Source of the DNA: Labia minor
Taxonomy: Eukaryota; Arthropoda; Insecta; Dermaptera; Spongiphoridae
DNA length: 64,000 nt
NCBI GenBank assembly: GCA_963082975.1
Contig: OY720350.1
Span: 22,353,875-22,417,874, forward strand
Reading direction: 5' to 3'
In this document: positions 14,122 through 28,000 of the stretch, piece by piece
Layout: every line of letters starts with the position of its first letter
Numbering within the stretch: position 1 is the first letter of the stretch
Position numbers and translations under genes: made by a program
Notes under the pieces: model-generated
Databases searched by the model: none
Seen by the model: the letters and a program-made list of their open reading frames with translations, nothing else
Told to the model about the DNA's origin: nothing

Positions 14122-17100
14122 CACTCCCTCTCACTTACACTCACACAATTTGTAGATAGCATCATTAATTCGATCGAGTAGGCAACCGTCAAAATAAATT
14201 TAAATTTAAAAACAAAAATCATTAATCAAAGATTAGGAAAAATAATAATTAATAGTATTTATATTATATATGTACGAGTAATTATATATCTAATTTTAGT
14301 CACTTTACCCATTAAAAAAAGTCAAATGAATATAACATTAGTTTAACACATTACCATAAGAATATAAAAATAAAAGAAAAAAACATCTGACCTTTGTATA
14401 TCCTACGCAAGGGCAACGCCTATTATGTCGGTAATATCAATTAGGTGTCCTATGATCAGTAGAACGAGTCCTATGAACCTTTATCTTGATTTTTTCTTGA
14501 TCGGAGGCGCTACTTTTTATCAAGTAGCTTCCCAATTTTAATCCCAGAGGCTGGGTGGACCTCGTTCTATAGAGCCCAACTATAGGCCCGAGACTTGAAC
14601 CCGGCACCTTGAGAAGGTCAGCTAACTTTGTCAGCCAACACTCTACGAGGTGTCACCATAAGAATATAATATAAGTAATATTTAAGATTATTTAATAAAT
14701 AATATAACTTTCATTTATTGGTACTACTTAACTTTTGGGCTGAAGTAATTCTCCATTAAATTTCTATTCAAATATTTTATATTTTATGTAGTTTCCCAAT
14801 TGGTTTCCCTTTCAACAAAATTCTCATTTGACCCGCTATCCTTAATTATATATATAATATTTATTGAGTATTTTGGATTCTGTTTTTAAATTAATTACAA
14901 TAGAGTAAGTCACAATTCATTTTTGTTTAAAAATAAAATTTATATGTTTGTATTTCTATATTTTCAATTGCGAGTTTTTTTACAGACTTTTTAGCCGTTT
15001 CTTGCTGCCTAATCGTCAGTACATTGAACACGTTCCGCAGTTAGACCTCTTTCTTCCATTGCTTTCTCCAGCTCCTCGATCCATCGTCTTCGGAGCCTTC
15101 CTCTTCTTCTTTTTCCTATAGGAATCGACCTCCAGATATTTAATAGGATCCGGTGTTCTTCCATCATTGAGAGATGTTCATATCACATCAGTTGTCGGTT
15201 TTTTATTTTTTCTACGATGATATCGATCATTTAAAATATCCACGTTTTTTAAGTGGTCATACTACGTCTTCTGGCAGCATCTTCTCTAGAAACCCATTTA
15301 CACTGCCGACAGTATACTTCCCTCCCTCCCACTCACTACGAAACTCTCGGCGCCATATATTTGGCCTCCTTCCACCATTGATCTATATATTTCTCTTTTC
15401 TTTTGTTTTGCAATGATTTTATTCCATAACAGTGTGTGCAGGCACACTGTAAATGTTTTTACAGGTACATATATACTTTTTCTATTTATTTAATTATTTT
15501 TATTATCTATTTATTTATAATATGTAAAAATTGTTTAATAAAATATTATATTATATGGCAATAATAAGGCAATAAGAATATTTTACAAATTTTCTATTTT
15601 ATAGACTTTTATAGGATATAATATGAAAATTATTCTAATTGAATTGTAATGAATAAAATGTGTCATAATTCAACATTTCAATTCATTTATGTTTACTCAA
15701 CTCAAAGGTGAACAAATAAATTGTCATATAAAATATCATACTAGTACAAGTAAAAATTATTAAATAAATAAAAAAATTATATACTATAGAATAAATAAAT
15801 ATTAAATAAATAATTTAAAGAGATAAAATTAAAAATATATATTAAATAACTAGGTTGTTCAATAACTTCGCGGAGCGATAATATATGGTATTGGAAGTAT
15901 CGATTGGCTGAAAGAAATTTAACAGAGACTTTAGGCATTTCATTGGGCACAGTAATATTTTGAGTGTTTGGGTTTCAAAAAACTATGTGCAAAATGGGTG
16001 CCGCATTCTCTAACGATGGAGCAAAAACACATTGCCAGCAATATTAGAATAGTTTTAAGAAGAATAAAAGCTTCTTTATCCGTCGATTTATCAAAACAGG
16101 AGGCTAAGGAGTGGTGTGAATAGAAAATACTGCATTCTTCAAATATGATAGTATTATCAAATGATTTTAAATACGGCAAATAAATAAAAAAATGAAATAT
16201 TGAAGAAAACTAAATATTATAAACATAAATAGTATTAAATTTAGACTCAGCTATTAATTCTATACCTTTAATAATTTTTTTGTCATTTGTTTGTGCTATA
16301 ATCTGTTTTGATCTCAACGAATAATCACAAATGTAATGTAATAATGAAAATAAAAAAAAAACAACATTAATAGTAATTAAAATGAATCGTTATTTCTTGT
16401 TAAAACATTGAGATAATTATACATATATGTAATAAAAAAAATGTTTTTAATATTTTTTTTTCATTTTTTCCCCCAATTATAATTATATGTCATATATAGT
16501 TAATAATCATTTCAGTATATGTTAACTTTCTCTAAACTAACATAAGCAAGAAATTGTTTGAATTTTTCAATGATAAAATTGATAATATATCAAAAGAAAG
16601 CTAAAATAATAAGGAAGAGAATCAAAGATAAAAAAAAAGAAGGAAGATATTACTATTCAAAGCATGACCTATATAATAATAGGTTTACTAAAACTATAAG
16701 TTGACAATGGAATAGTTTTCAAATTTATTTGTGGGTTGATTTGGTCAAGGCGAAGTTCACATTTTGAATAAGTATATGTACTCAAACGTCCCAGACATTT
16801 TTCCCTTGATGATAATCTAAAACACAACCTTGTGAATCACATTAAAATTTTTCTTGTGGGTAGTAATTTGGTCCATTTTAGATTCCACGTTTAAAAATCA
16901 ATAACCTACATTTTAATTAAACAACCTTCATCTATTCTAATCATAGAAAAGAAGCAATATTCATATGTAAATCATTAGATGGAGTCCGGAATCAATTGAC
17001 AGATAAGAAGGCCAAATTTATCTCGTTCTGATCTTGAATTTTCATCATTAATAAAATTTAAACACAAAAATTATCAAATAAATTGGTTGATAACAATATT

Positions 17101-18998
17101 TTTATTCATTTATATCCATTTATATAAATTCTTATATATAAATACCCTTGAAATAGATATTCTTAAATATTTTTGTTAATTTTTTAACAACAAAAATGAC
17201 TAAATTAAATATATTGATAATTGGCGAGATATAATAGGACCGTCTGCAATATAAACAAAACAAATTTATTGATTATTATACCTTGAATGCTTTAAAAGGA
17301 ATTTGATAAAAGATTTGAAAACCTCCAGCACATGCAAATTATATTGTCCAAGCAGATAATAAAATGTCAAAAGAATAGAATTAAAATATAATCTTCCTTT
17401 AATACTTTTTCTGTTCTCATCTAAAAAGGAATTTAAAAGATTATAGTATTAGAATTATCTATTTAACCTCGGAGAATGGAATTTAACTACCAAAAAAAAT
17501 GTCACATTCATAATTCAGATTTTTTTTGAGGAAAATTAATAGAGTAGTAAAGTTAAGTGGATAATCTTGAATTGTATATATAATTTAGATATATAATATA
17601 TTCATGAAAATTTAAATAATTTCTAAATATTGCATCTATTGCAATGTTTTCTTTTTTAACTTCGTATTAAAATTTCAATTCAAACTTAAAATTTTTATCA
17701 AAATAATTAGTAAGTTTATTTTATTTATTCATTTGCATAATGATTATTTTTTTATTTTATTATTTTTTATTTAAAAAAGAGGGGATATCATTAAAGATGA
17801 TCCGAATTATAATAATATTGCGAAAATTGATTAAATTAAATTGAGATTCTAATACAACACAAAATAATAAGAAAAAAACCCACAAGTTTTATTTAACTAC
17901 AATAAGTAACATATATATAAGAAATTTATAGATTTAACTGTACTGTACTGTTCTAAAACATTAAAATATATTATATAAACTCAAATTCTTAGGTGTTGAG
18001 AAGAAGAAAACTTATAATGATGGTGTAACAACAGAAATGCACATCTTGTAAACATCAATTCATTTATAATAAATCTGTATATATTATAATAGTTTTTTTT
18101 TATTTTATTTTTTTATCAATTCTTTTTTTTTTTAATAATTAGTAAATTACCCTAATATTAATAGAAGATTAATTTGATATCATTTGTATAAATTTATATT
18201 TTTGAAGTGAAACTTCTTTAGCGGCGTCCTGACATTTGGTTGAGAATGGAGAGTGAATTGAAAAATTGAAATTTCGTAACGCGTTACGAAACGCAAGAGA
18301 GAAAAAAGATATAGATATAACGAGTGAGAATGAGATAGCCTCTATCTCCGTCTCTCTTTTGTGCGGTGTTTCGTTCTTGAGAGAGAGGCTATCTGGGTCT
18401 TTCTTTTGTCCGGTCTTTCGTCTTTGAGAAAGAGGCTATCTGCGTGTTGCTTTTGTGCTGTCTTTCGTTCTAATACCCTCTCGCTAGGTCCAAAGTCCAT
18501 GGCGCGCATGCGCGCTAGTTAAGTCATATATAATTAGCTGGAGTGTCTCCACTCGACTATCTCGCAATTTGAGAATTGGATTAAATAATATAATATATTA
18601 TATTTAAATTAAATTTAATTAATTATAAATTATAAATAATAAATAATAAATATTAAATCAGCGCATGTTTGGCTTTTTGTTGATGGCACCACGTTACGTG
18701 TTGGCGCGTGAGATTTGCAGTGTTAAAAAATTAATTCTGGTAATTTTAGCGAATCAATCAAGCTGAAATTCTATATATAGCAGTTTTATACAATTATTAA
18801 TCATGTGAAAAATTATCAAACATATATCTTTATTTTTACGGTCACTTTAGAGGAAAAAAAATCAAAACGTTGTAGGTAATGACCCTCTTCCGGTTGACCT
18901 ACATTTCTCAAAAGTTGATAGAAAACTATGAATTTTGAATAATGTCCATGTACCAAATTTCATCATTCTAGCTCAAACCGTTTTTGCGTAATCTTGCC

Positions 18999-19044
<46 letters not shown>

Positions 19045-22000
19045 GACATTTTTCTCAACCTTAGTGAAAATGATTCAGGAACCTTCAAAACGTATAAAAA
19101 CATCAAAATCTCAACATCGAAAATTTTCGTGATCGCAATACTATCTCTGGCGAGATAGTAAAAATTGATATTTATATATATATATATATATATCGTGAAA
19201 TAATTAAAATTCTCAAGTCAAATATACAGCGTGCACGCATACCGACGCATGTAATTGTGTGTGTGAACATGGTCGGCGATTCACACGCCAACACATACAG
19301 TTATGTGCGTCGATGACCATTCACGTTATTTATCCGAATCTCAACATTACTTTAACACTACTAAATCGATTTAAAATTATTATTGCATTTAAAACTGCTT
19401 TTCTCTACTCCACAGATTTCACTATGCCGAAAAAAAATAACGACCAAAATTTAGACGATATTATTTATTTCATACACCGTTCACTACTGGTTTATAGCCA
19501 CACAGGTGCTAATGCACTTGAACGAGGCGAAGATAAAATCCCTCTAATTCTCGGGGGAGATTTTAATGTAAATTTTGGATCTGATGATTCGTTGCCGTTG
19601 ATCAACTTTCTTCAAGAAACATTTGGTCTGCTTATAAATAACGATCCCAAGGAATCAACAACAAAATCTGGAACTACAATAGATGCTGTTTTTACACGTT
19701 ATATAGAAAATGTCGAATCACGAACATATATATCTTATTTTAGTTATCACAAGCCATTAATATCAGTATTACCAATTGAAGCACCAACCGACAATAGTAC
19801 AGGCAATGTAGATATGATGATAGAGTAGATAATAATAATAATAAAGCGAATATTTGTTACGAAAATTTTATACTGTTATATGTCTTTCGAAATGATCCCT
19901 TTATTTTTCTCTATTTCTCTCTCAATAACACTCTCAACTAAAATTTATCTTATTCTCTAGATTGTAAGAAGTTTCACTTCCGCCACGTGTACGATGCTGC
20001 ACATTTTGCTTTTTTTTTCTTTATTTTTAATTTAAATGAATATTTTTAAATTTTCAATAATATCATTTTTATTATTTTTTCTTTAATATCCTTTGAAGAG
20101 GCAAACTCAGTCGCATATTTTAATTAAAATTCATTTTATGAACATATTTAAAATATTTTAATAAATTTTTTTGATTTCATATATTATTTTTAGCCAAAAA
20201 AACATGATATATGATGTAGTTTTGAATTTTATTAGATATTACATATATATCAAAGAATACACACATTCATCTAACATATTTACAATTTCCACTTTTCATA
20301 TAACTCTCTTTCCCTTTAATAGAGGAATATGCGAATACCACTATTTACATTAATTATTTTCTAATGCGGTCTTGGGATTATCTCATATTGGAATATTCTG
20401 GTCAAATGTACCTACATTATTTAGCAAATATAATCAATTCATGCATACCGAAGGTAAACATGCTTTAGGATAATTAATTATTTGATAGTTTAAGTTCAAA
20501 GGGAAATATTATAGTGCATTCATCTGAAACTTTTACAATTACTCTATTTTTACTTTCTATGGATTAGTGTAATTAATTGTGGAAATTTATTAAAAAAAAA
20601 AAAAAAGAAAAAATGAAAATCAATTCTACAATTGTTTCACAGATCAATATGATATAATATAATAATATACAAATAGATACAATATAAAAAAAATTGTAAG
20701 TCATTTCCAAACTTTTTATGTAAATTCTGTTATGACTCTTACATTTTAAAATAAACTAATATTTATATTAGTGAATACTTTTCTTTGACCATAAGGTTCA
20801 GGTTGGCAGAACTTTGTTTTTTTTTTGTAAATTCTATTTTATAATAAAATATAATATTTTGCTTTCTTTTACTTATGTAAAATAATAAAAGAATAAAATT
20901 ACTTGTAAATTGGAATATATATATATATATATATATTTATATTGGGGGTATATATGGATATGTATTGTCATCGAGGCATGTAATATGCCTAGGAAATGAA
21001 TAAATAAATATCAATTGAATGTTTACAGTATAATTTATGTAGAAAAAGAAAAAAATGAATTTATATGTATATGCATGTAATATCTCAATTCATTTGGAAA
21101 TATATGCTATTTTTTAAAATAAATAACATGTTTTAAGTGTATTTTTATTTATTTAAAATTATAAATTTCTCAAAGATTAACTAAAATAATATATATATAT
21201 ATATAAGCTTGAGATGACATTAAAATAAGTTGACCTGTGGCCAGGTCCGAACCGACCGACGCACAGTGGTATGAAACGCCAAAAAAGCTGGCCAAAAATC
21301 GAAAATTGAAAAATTTTTTTTTGCATGTCGTTTATGGTATTTTGTTGAAGACATATTTATGTACGAAAAGCTGAAAATGTAGAGCACTACCATGACTCTA
21401 CGAGTTTTCCGAACATCTCAAAGTCAGCTGTTTTTACTTTCTCCCGAGATTTCCCAAAACGTCTGAAATTCGAGCTCAGTCAAAATTGGTGTTTCGTTTC
21501 ATAGAAAAGTTTCATTTGCAACTTGCGACATGGAAACTGTTGCTGGAGGTACGTACATGGACTTTTTTATTTTGTTTGCTAGAAATGCATGTATTATATT
21601 GATATTGGCTGATTTAAACCGCTTGTGTCAGAAAATGTAACCTGACGAAAAACTTTTCAAAAAACATTCCGCATTTTTTACATTGGTGACCATTGGTGAC
21701 AATCTCATTTGAATCATAAAGATAAAGGTCTATAGATAAAGAATCATGAAGAAAAAATTGCTCCTTTTTGCCCCATTTGTTCCTATGAATTTTTTTCCGA
21801 GCGCGCGAACGTCAACAGACTAGTGCCTATGGGACCCACAGGTACCTGCAGGTTAGCGCGATTAATATCTCGTTAAGGTGCACCTGTCACTTTTCAAAAG
21901 AAGGAAAGATATTTGAAGTAAAATCAATGTAACAGCTCACCTTTTCTCGAATTCCGTCGCCTATTTTAGATGCATAATATAGTTGTTCTCCTTTTTCTCT

Positions 22001-25000
22001 GCATGACGTCATTTTTTGAAAAATCAACACATCATTTGAAATTTATCATTTTTTTTCGTACAATCTAACTTCAATTTCGAAATTTTCGGCTCAAAAAATC
22101 CCAGAGAACATACAATTGCGAATCTGACGTCACTTTTCTAAAAATCTGTCCGCCATTTTGAATTCGCCATTTTTTTTTTGTCAAATTTAAATTTTCTGAC
22201 TCTCAAAACTATTGCCTACAAAATTTCAAGCTGTTTCACCAACATCTTCATTTTTGGCCAGCTATTTGGGCGTTTCAGACCACTGTGCGACGGTTTGAAA
22301 TAAATTAATTTCCAGCTACAGAAACAATTTCAAATAATTTTAATATATCTATTAATGTAATAAAAAACAGATATGGATACATAAATAATAAATATAAACA
22401 TTTTTAATTTTATTTTATTTATAATATATATGCAAGACCAGGCTGTGACGTCATGAGTGGCTGGATGACGTCATATAATTTTAAATCAAGAAAAAACTAA
22501 TAAATATGATTTTTCTCGAGGATAAAACCAATACAAAGTGCATGATTCGTGGTGATATATAAAAAAATCTCCTTTGGTGTGAAAATAACCCTTTCCTTCC
22601 TATCGTCGATCGCTAATACTACCACTTCAGGTTTCCGGAATTGCACCAAAAGTTGATCAATTCATCCCACTGATGCATTAAGTAAATATACCAAATTTCA
22701 TCAAAATCGGTTGAGCCGTTCAGGCTGTACACATCTATACGGACGGACAGACGGACGGACAGACGGACAGACGGACGGACAGACATCATGCTAAAAATAC
22801 TTTTTTCTGTTAAGAAAATGCATGATTCGTGGAGATATGTAAAAATCTCCACATGTGAAATTTGGTGTGAAAACAATACCTCCCTTACTATCGTCGGTCG
22901 GTAAAAAGAATAAAATGAAACACAGAGAAGGAGAAAGACAAAATATATTATTATATAAAATGAATAGATAAAAACTATTTATTGTATATACTTTTTTGAA
23001 GATTCAATTCTTATTATCAGTGTAGTTAAAATATTTGATAATCATGCTTATATACAGAATGTTAATCAGGTTAATGACCTCGAAACTTGTTTAATACTCT
23101 ATTTTAATAATATTTATATGTATATCAAAGCTTCGAAGATTATATATTAATAACAAATTTTTAATTTTCATAATTGTTGATTTGTGTTATTATTATTATT
23201 ATTTATTTCTCTAAAAGGAGTTTGAATTCTTATAAGGATAAAATTTAAATGTATAACAAATAAATTTCTTTTTTTTTAATATTTTCTTGACATTTTTCTT
23301 TGTTTTATGAAAGAGTGTAATTTAGAAGTGAATTATTTGAATGATGTTTTTAAACAAGTGTTCTTTGAAGTGGGTGGGCCTGGTACATCGTTTACCATTC
23401 CTTCCCCCTCTCCTCCTTTCACTGCCCGTATTGATGTATGATAAGATAATGCCTAAGTAATGTGATAATCGAATAGGGAAACGCGCTTACTCAACGCAAT
23501 GGCTGTTTGCCTGATGCGATTTGGCTGACTTTCACTGGATGACCGTCTGATGACCGCTTAACTCGTTTCCCTTTCTGTAATGAAAGTGCAGGGAGACCCC
23601 CACTGCATCCCAAGCCATGTTAGCCACTCGGTCAGTGAGATTTACGCAATCGTATGCTCCACGAACCTTCTAACTCCTTGGACTCTGCAACCCCAACAAC
23701 AACAGACTCCCCTTCACCCTGTTTTTTTTATTTTTTTTAATTTTTTTATAACTTAAATCAAATAGGCCGACTTAGACAATAACATATTATAAGTATATTT
23801 AACTTCATTATACGCAAATATTAATTTTTTACATGTCGAAATATCCGTGTGATTACATTGATATTATTATTCGTTTTTTTACAACACAACTGAAAAAATT
23901 AATTGGTTTGGAAGGAGTATAGGAAATTTCTCGATATCATAAAATAAATTAATATATCTTTCAATTTAATAATAAATTTAATAATATTGTTTTCAACAGT
24001 AAATACCTTTCAGTCATTTTATATAATAAATATATTTTTTTTTATCAATGATTATCAGAAAAATAATATTTTTTGTTTATTTTCTAAAATAATAAATTAT
24101 TTTTATATAAATACTTGGGTGTTTGTTAAAAATTAAAACTCAATTATTAATTTAATTAATATCTGTTCGTTGGTCATGCGCATTTGGTTTATTTAGTATT
24201 TTTGCATTGCTAAGTGATAATTTAAATGGACATTGCAAGTTTTAAATAAAAGACATTAAAATGAATAAAAATTTATATATATATATATATATTATAGGGT
24301 ATTACTTAATAAAATAAATACTTAACAAACAAAATTAACAATCTTTAATCGTAAATAAACATAAACATAAATCGTCCGTTACATTCAACTGCCTACATAA
24401 AAGTGCGAGAGCATAAAGCTAACACAGGTCGCAAGTATTGTAGCATAGAGGTCGCTTCCATAGCCTTCACACAGCGCCCTCAGTTAACTTCAACTTTAAA
24501 TGAAATAATATATAATTTTATATTTTACAAATTTCTATAATAACTAAAATATTCTACTAAAAAAATAAATAAATTCTAGCGACTCTATCTCACTTCTTCT
24601 ATCTAAGATATTCAATAATAAAGAAAATAATAAAAAGTATCAAATGTATAAATCCTATATTTATTTAGCAATTAATTTGAAGTAGCAAAGGAATGGTTTT
24701 ATCTCTAATTGAAATTGATTTAGAAATGTTTATAGGTCATAAGTCAAGTTAATTTAGAATAACATGCTTTCAATAAAAATTAAATAATATGAAATCAAAT
24801 TGAGATTAAATTACAACAGAAATACTCATCAATCATAAAGTATTACAACTCGAAATGCAAATTCTTGATTGAGGTGGAGAGTGGTTGATATAAGTAATTA
24901 TAATATGATGGTAAAAAGAAAAAACATCATATATTTTATTTATTTTAATGCATATATTATGGCATATGGGATTACTCAACTAATTTTTATTATGATATGA

Positions 25001-28000
25001 TATAAAAATAGTATTAATATGTTGTAATTTAAATTTTATATATAATAATAATATTAATATTATCATCATCGAATGTTTATTATAACATTTGTGATGAATA
25101 TAAAAGATAATGCAAATAAAATTATATGTTTATGAATAGAATAGGAATAATAAAATTATCTATCAAATAGTCATTGAGGTCACAATTGTTCAGTAGTTAA
25201 ACAATAAAATATTTGTATATATATATATATATATATATAAGTATAAAATACTTATAAATAAATTTATCTAAAACTTATTAATGTACTTATTAGTCACTTT
25301 GAAAATTAATTGTTAAAATTAAAATTAATTTATTTGAAAAATTAGTTTAGATTTTAGCTATTGTTTTGAGAATTATTATTATTTTAAGATTATAATTCTT
25401 GAAAAATAATGATTAAATATCAAAAAAAAAAGTAAAGTTATGAACTCAATAATAAGAAATTTAATAATATATTTAATTATTATTTTAAAACATTTTCACC
25501 TGGGAGTAACTTGCAGCCGGTGCTTTCGAGAGTTACTCTCAAGGAGTTCTTTATGTGAGTGAAATTCGCGCGAGTTGTCCCTCGGGGAATACTTATACTT
25601 ATGATTTTGATCGAATTGTTTAGACACCGTTTAGAAAAAATTTCTTAGAGTAATTTTAAGTTTACAAAAATTTTTCAAAAAGAAAAATCGTGGAGATAGG
25701 AATTTGTTTTTATGATAAACAAATATGAACAAAAATTGGAATAATCTATCCTTTTATCAGTTTTCAGCACTGGAATTTATATATTGCTTGAAATTTAAGA
25801 ATTTGTTAAGATTTCCAAGTGTTGAAAGTGAATTGCTGGTAGATTTATTAGAATCAATAATTTCTAAAAAAAGATACTGGAATGTGAGAAGCAATATCTA
25901 TTTGTATTATTCTTTGCTTTCAATTTTTTTTATAAGGTAACAATACTTGAAATTGATTAATTTATTAGAAAAAAAATCCATTGTTAAGGTTGTCTATATT
26001 CTACAAAATCACTTTTGACTTGTTGTATAGTGACGGAAAAATGTTATCGCCATGAGGGCGCTGTTGTCGCCCAATCAACCAATTGAGAAAGTCTTTTGCC
26101 CGCCAAAAGCACCCCCTTTGGCAGGGTTAACCAATAAATCTATCTTAAAATATCTTCCTAAAATTCATATAAGTAAAATCTTAACAAATAAGTTGACCTG
26201 TGGCTAGGCACAGAACCGACCGACGGTTTGAAATAAATTAATTTCCAGCTACAGAAACAATTTCAAATAATTTATCTATTAATGCAATAAAAACACATAT
26301 GTATATAACATAAATATTTTTAATTTTATTTTATTTATAATATCTAAAAAGGAGTTGGCTGTGACGTCATGAAGGGCTGGTTGACGTCATATAATTTTAA
26401 ATTAAAAAAAAACTAATTAAGATGATTTTTCCCGAGGATAAAACCAATACAAAGTGGAGATATGTAAAAAATCTCCTCGTGTGAAATTTAGTGAGAAAAT
26501 AACCCATCCCTTCCTATCCGGTTTCCGGATATACACCAAAAGTTGATCAATTCATCATACTGATGCATTAAGTAAATATACCAAATTTTATCAAAATCCG
26601 TTGAGCTATACACATCTATACGGACGGAAGGACAGACGGCCAGATGGACGGACAGACATTATTCTAAAACTACTTTTTTCTGTTAACAAAATGCATGATT
26701 CGTGGAGATATGTAAAAATCTCCACATGTGAAATTTGGTGTGAAAACAATACCTCCCTTACTATCGTCGGTGGGTAAAAATAGTTGAATTTGAATTTATT
26801 CTGAAATAATTTAAAATTTAATTTTTCTTTTAGTATTAAAATTAATTAATTCAATATATGTTATTTTCTTTAGTAACGAATAATTGTTTAGTGAAATATA
26901 TTAATTAGAAAGGGTAATCAAGAAGGGTTCTTTACTCTCTCTCTCATTCTCTTTCTATTATATCTGTTTAAGTAAGTAGAATCAATAATATTATGGAATT
27001 ACTGTTTGTTGACTCCGCCTTAAAGTAACAAATTATAAATATTAAATATAATATAAATATTCAATAGATGTTGCTCTATATTCGAATCATAAATAAAATG
27101 CTCTTTTTTTATTTATCCCCTTTTTTCATTTCTCTCACTTATCTCTGTATTCATTCTTAATCTCTCTCTTTCTCTTCTACAACCCACCAGTACACCTGTT
27201 ATAATAAATTCATAAATAATACCAGCTCAAGGTCTTTTCAGATACTAATAGTGCGATATATAAATACGATCGATTGATTATAACTTATTTTCGTAATAGA
27301 AAAAAAAATAAAATAAATAATTATGTTTATTTCTTTTAAGTAAAAGTTATTTGGAAAGAGTAACATATATATTGGACTTGCTATTTATTGGTAAATTTTT
27401 GCCGTGGGCGCCGACAATATCGCGGATACGATTAATTACTCTTGGCTCATTAAATGTTGAAAGAAATGGAAGTCGAAGAGAACTTAATTTAAAAATGATA
27501 GGATTAGTGAATTATGGATGTTTTTTTTTCCTTAATAAAATATGTTATAATTAGTTAGATTTTCATATATTAAGTTTTTAAAGTACGAAAGAAGTAAACT
27601 TGAATCATGGAAAATTTAAATTCTTATCTTACCCGAGGACATGTACTTTAATATCTTGGAAGAAGGCATAATCTCCAGGAACTTTTCGGACATTGAGTAC
27701 CTCATAAATGCCAAGTTCAGGTGCGGTATTTGAGGAGCGCAAAAGTGAACCAACATCTCGAGAATCACATACTTCTGGTAGACATACACCCAAAGTTAAC
27801 CGACGTGTCTGGAAGATATATATCTTCATATTAATATTTTTATTATTTTTATATAAATAATTTATTTTAATAAAAATATATACTCTAGTCTATTTGTATC
27901 TCATTGATTTGAATTAACTTCCATGCAAAAGATGTTTTAGAGGGGAATTTGATGCTTTTCATAGGTAATTCGGAATATATTTATATATTATCTTTCTCTA

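Larger units (their letters stand above)
18204..19980. mobile_element. Possible Helentron-like remnant bounded by inverted 13-mers
   Basis: GAAGTGAAACTTC at 18204-18216 recurs inverted as GAAGTTTCACTTC at 19968-19980. The match extends a few bases inward and outward, and each 13-mer is itself a hairpin. Inside are about 2.5 tandem copies of a roughly 60-base unit containing GAGAGAGGCTATCTG-like text (18330-18475), a nested family I copy, and an ORF with an endonuclease-type domain. That all these belong to one element is inference. Confidence 0.4.
21230..22902 (+). repeat. Family III repeat, long copy interrupted by a Transib-like element
   Basis: The 5' hairpin GACCTG-TGGC-CAGGTC is at 21232-21247, then ACCGACCGACG. 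After the insertion (21262-22287) the body resumes GGTTTGAAATAAATTAATTT and continues to ACTATCGTCGGTCGGT at 22902. It carries two TGACGTCA sites 20 bases apart (22446, 22466), a degenerate internal 3' end near 22600, and the (GGACGGACA)n block at 22739-22783. Confidence 0.9.
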
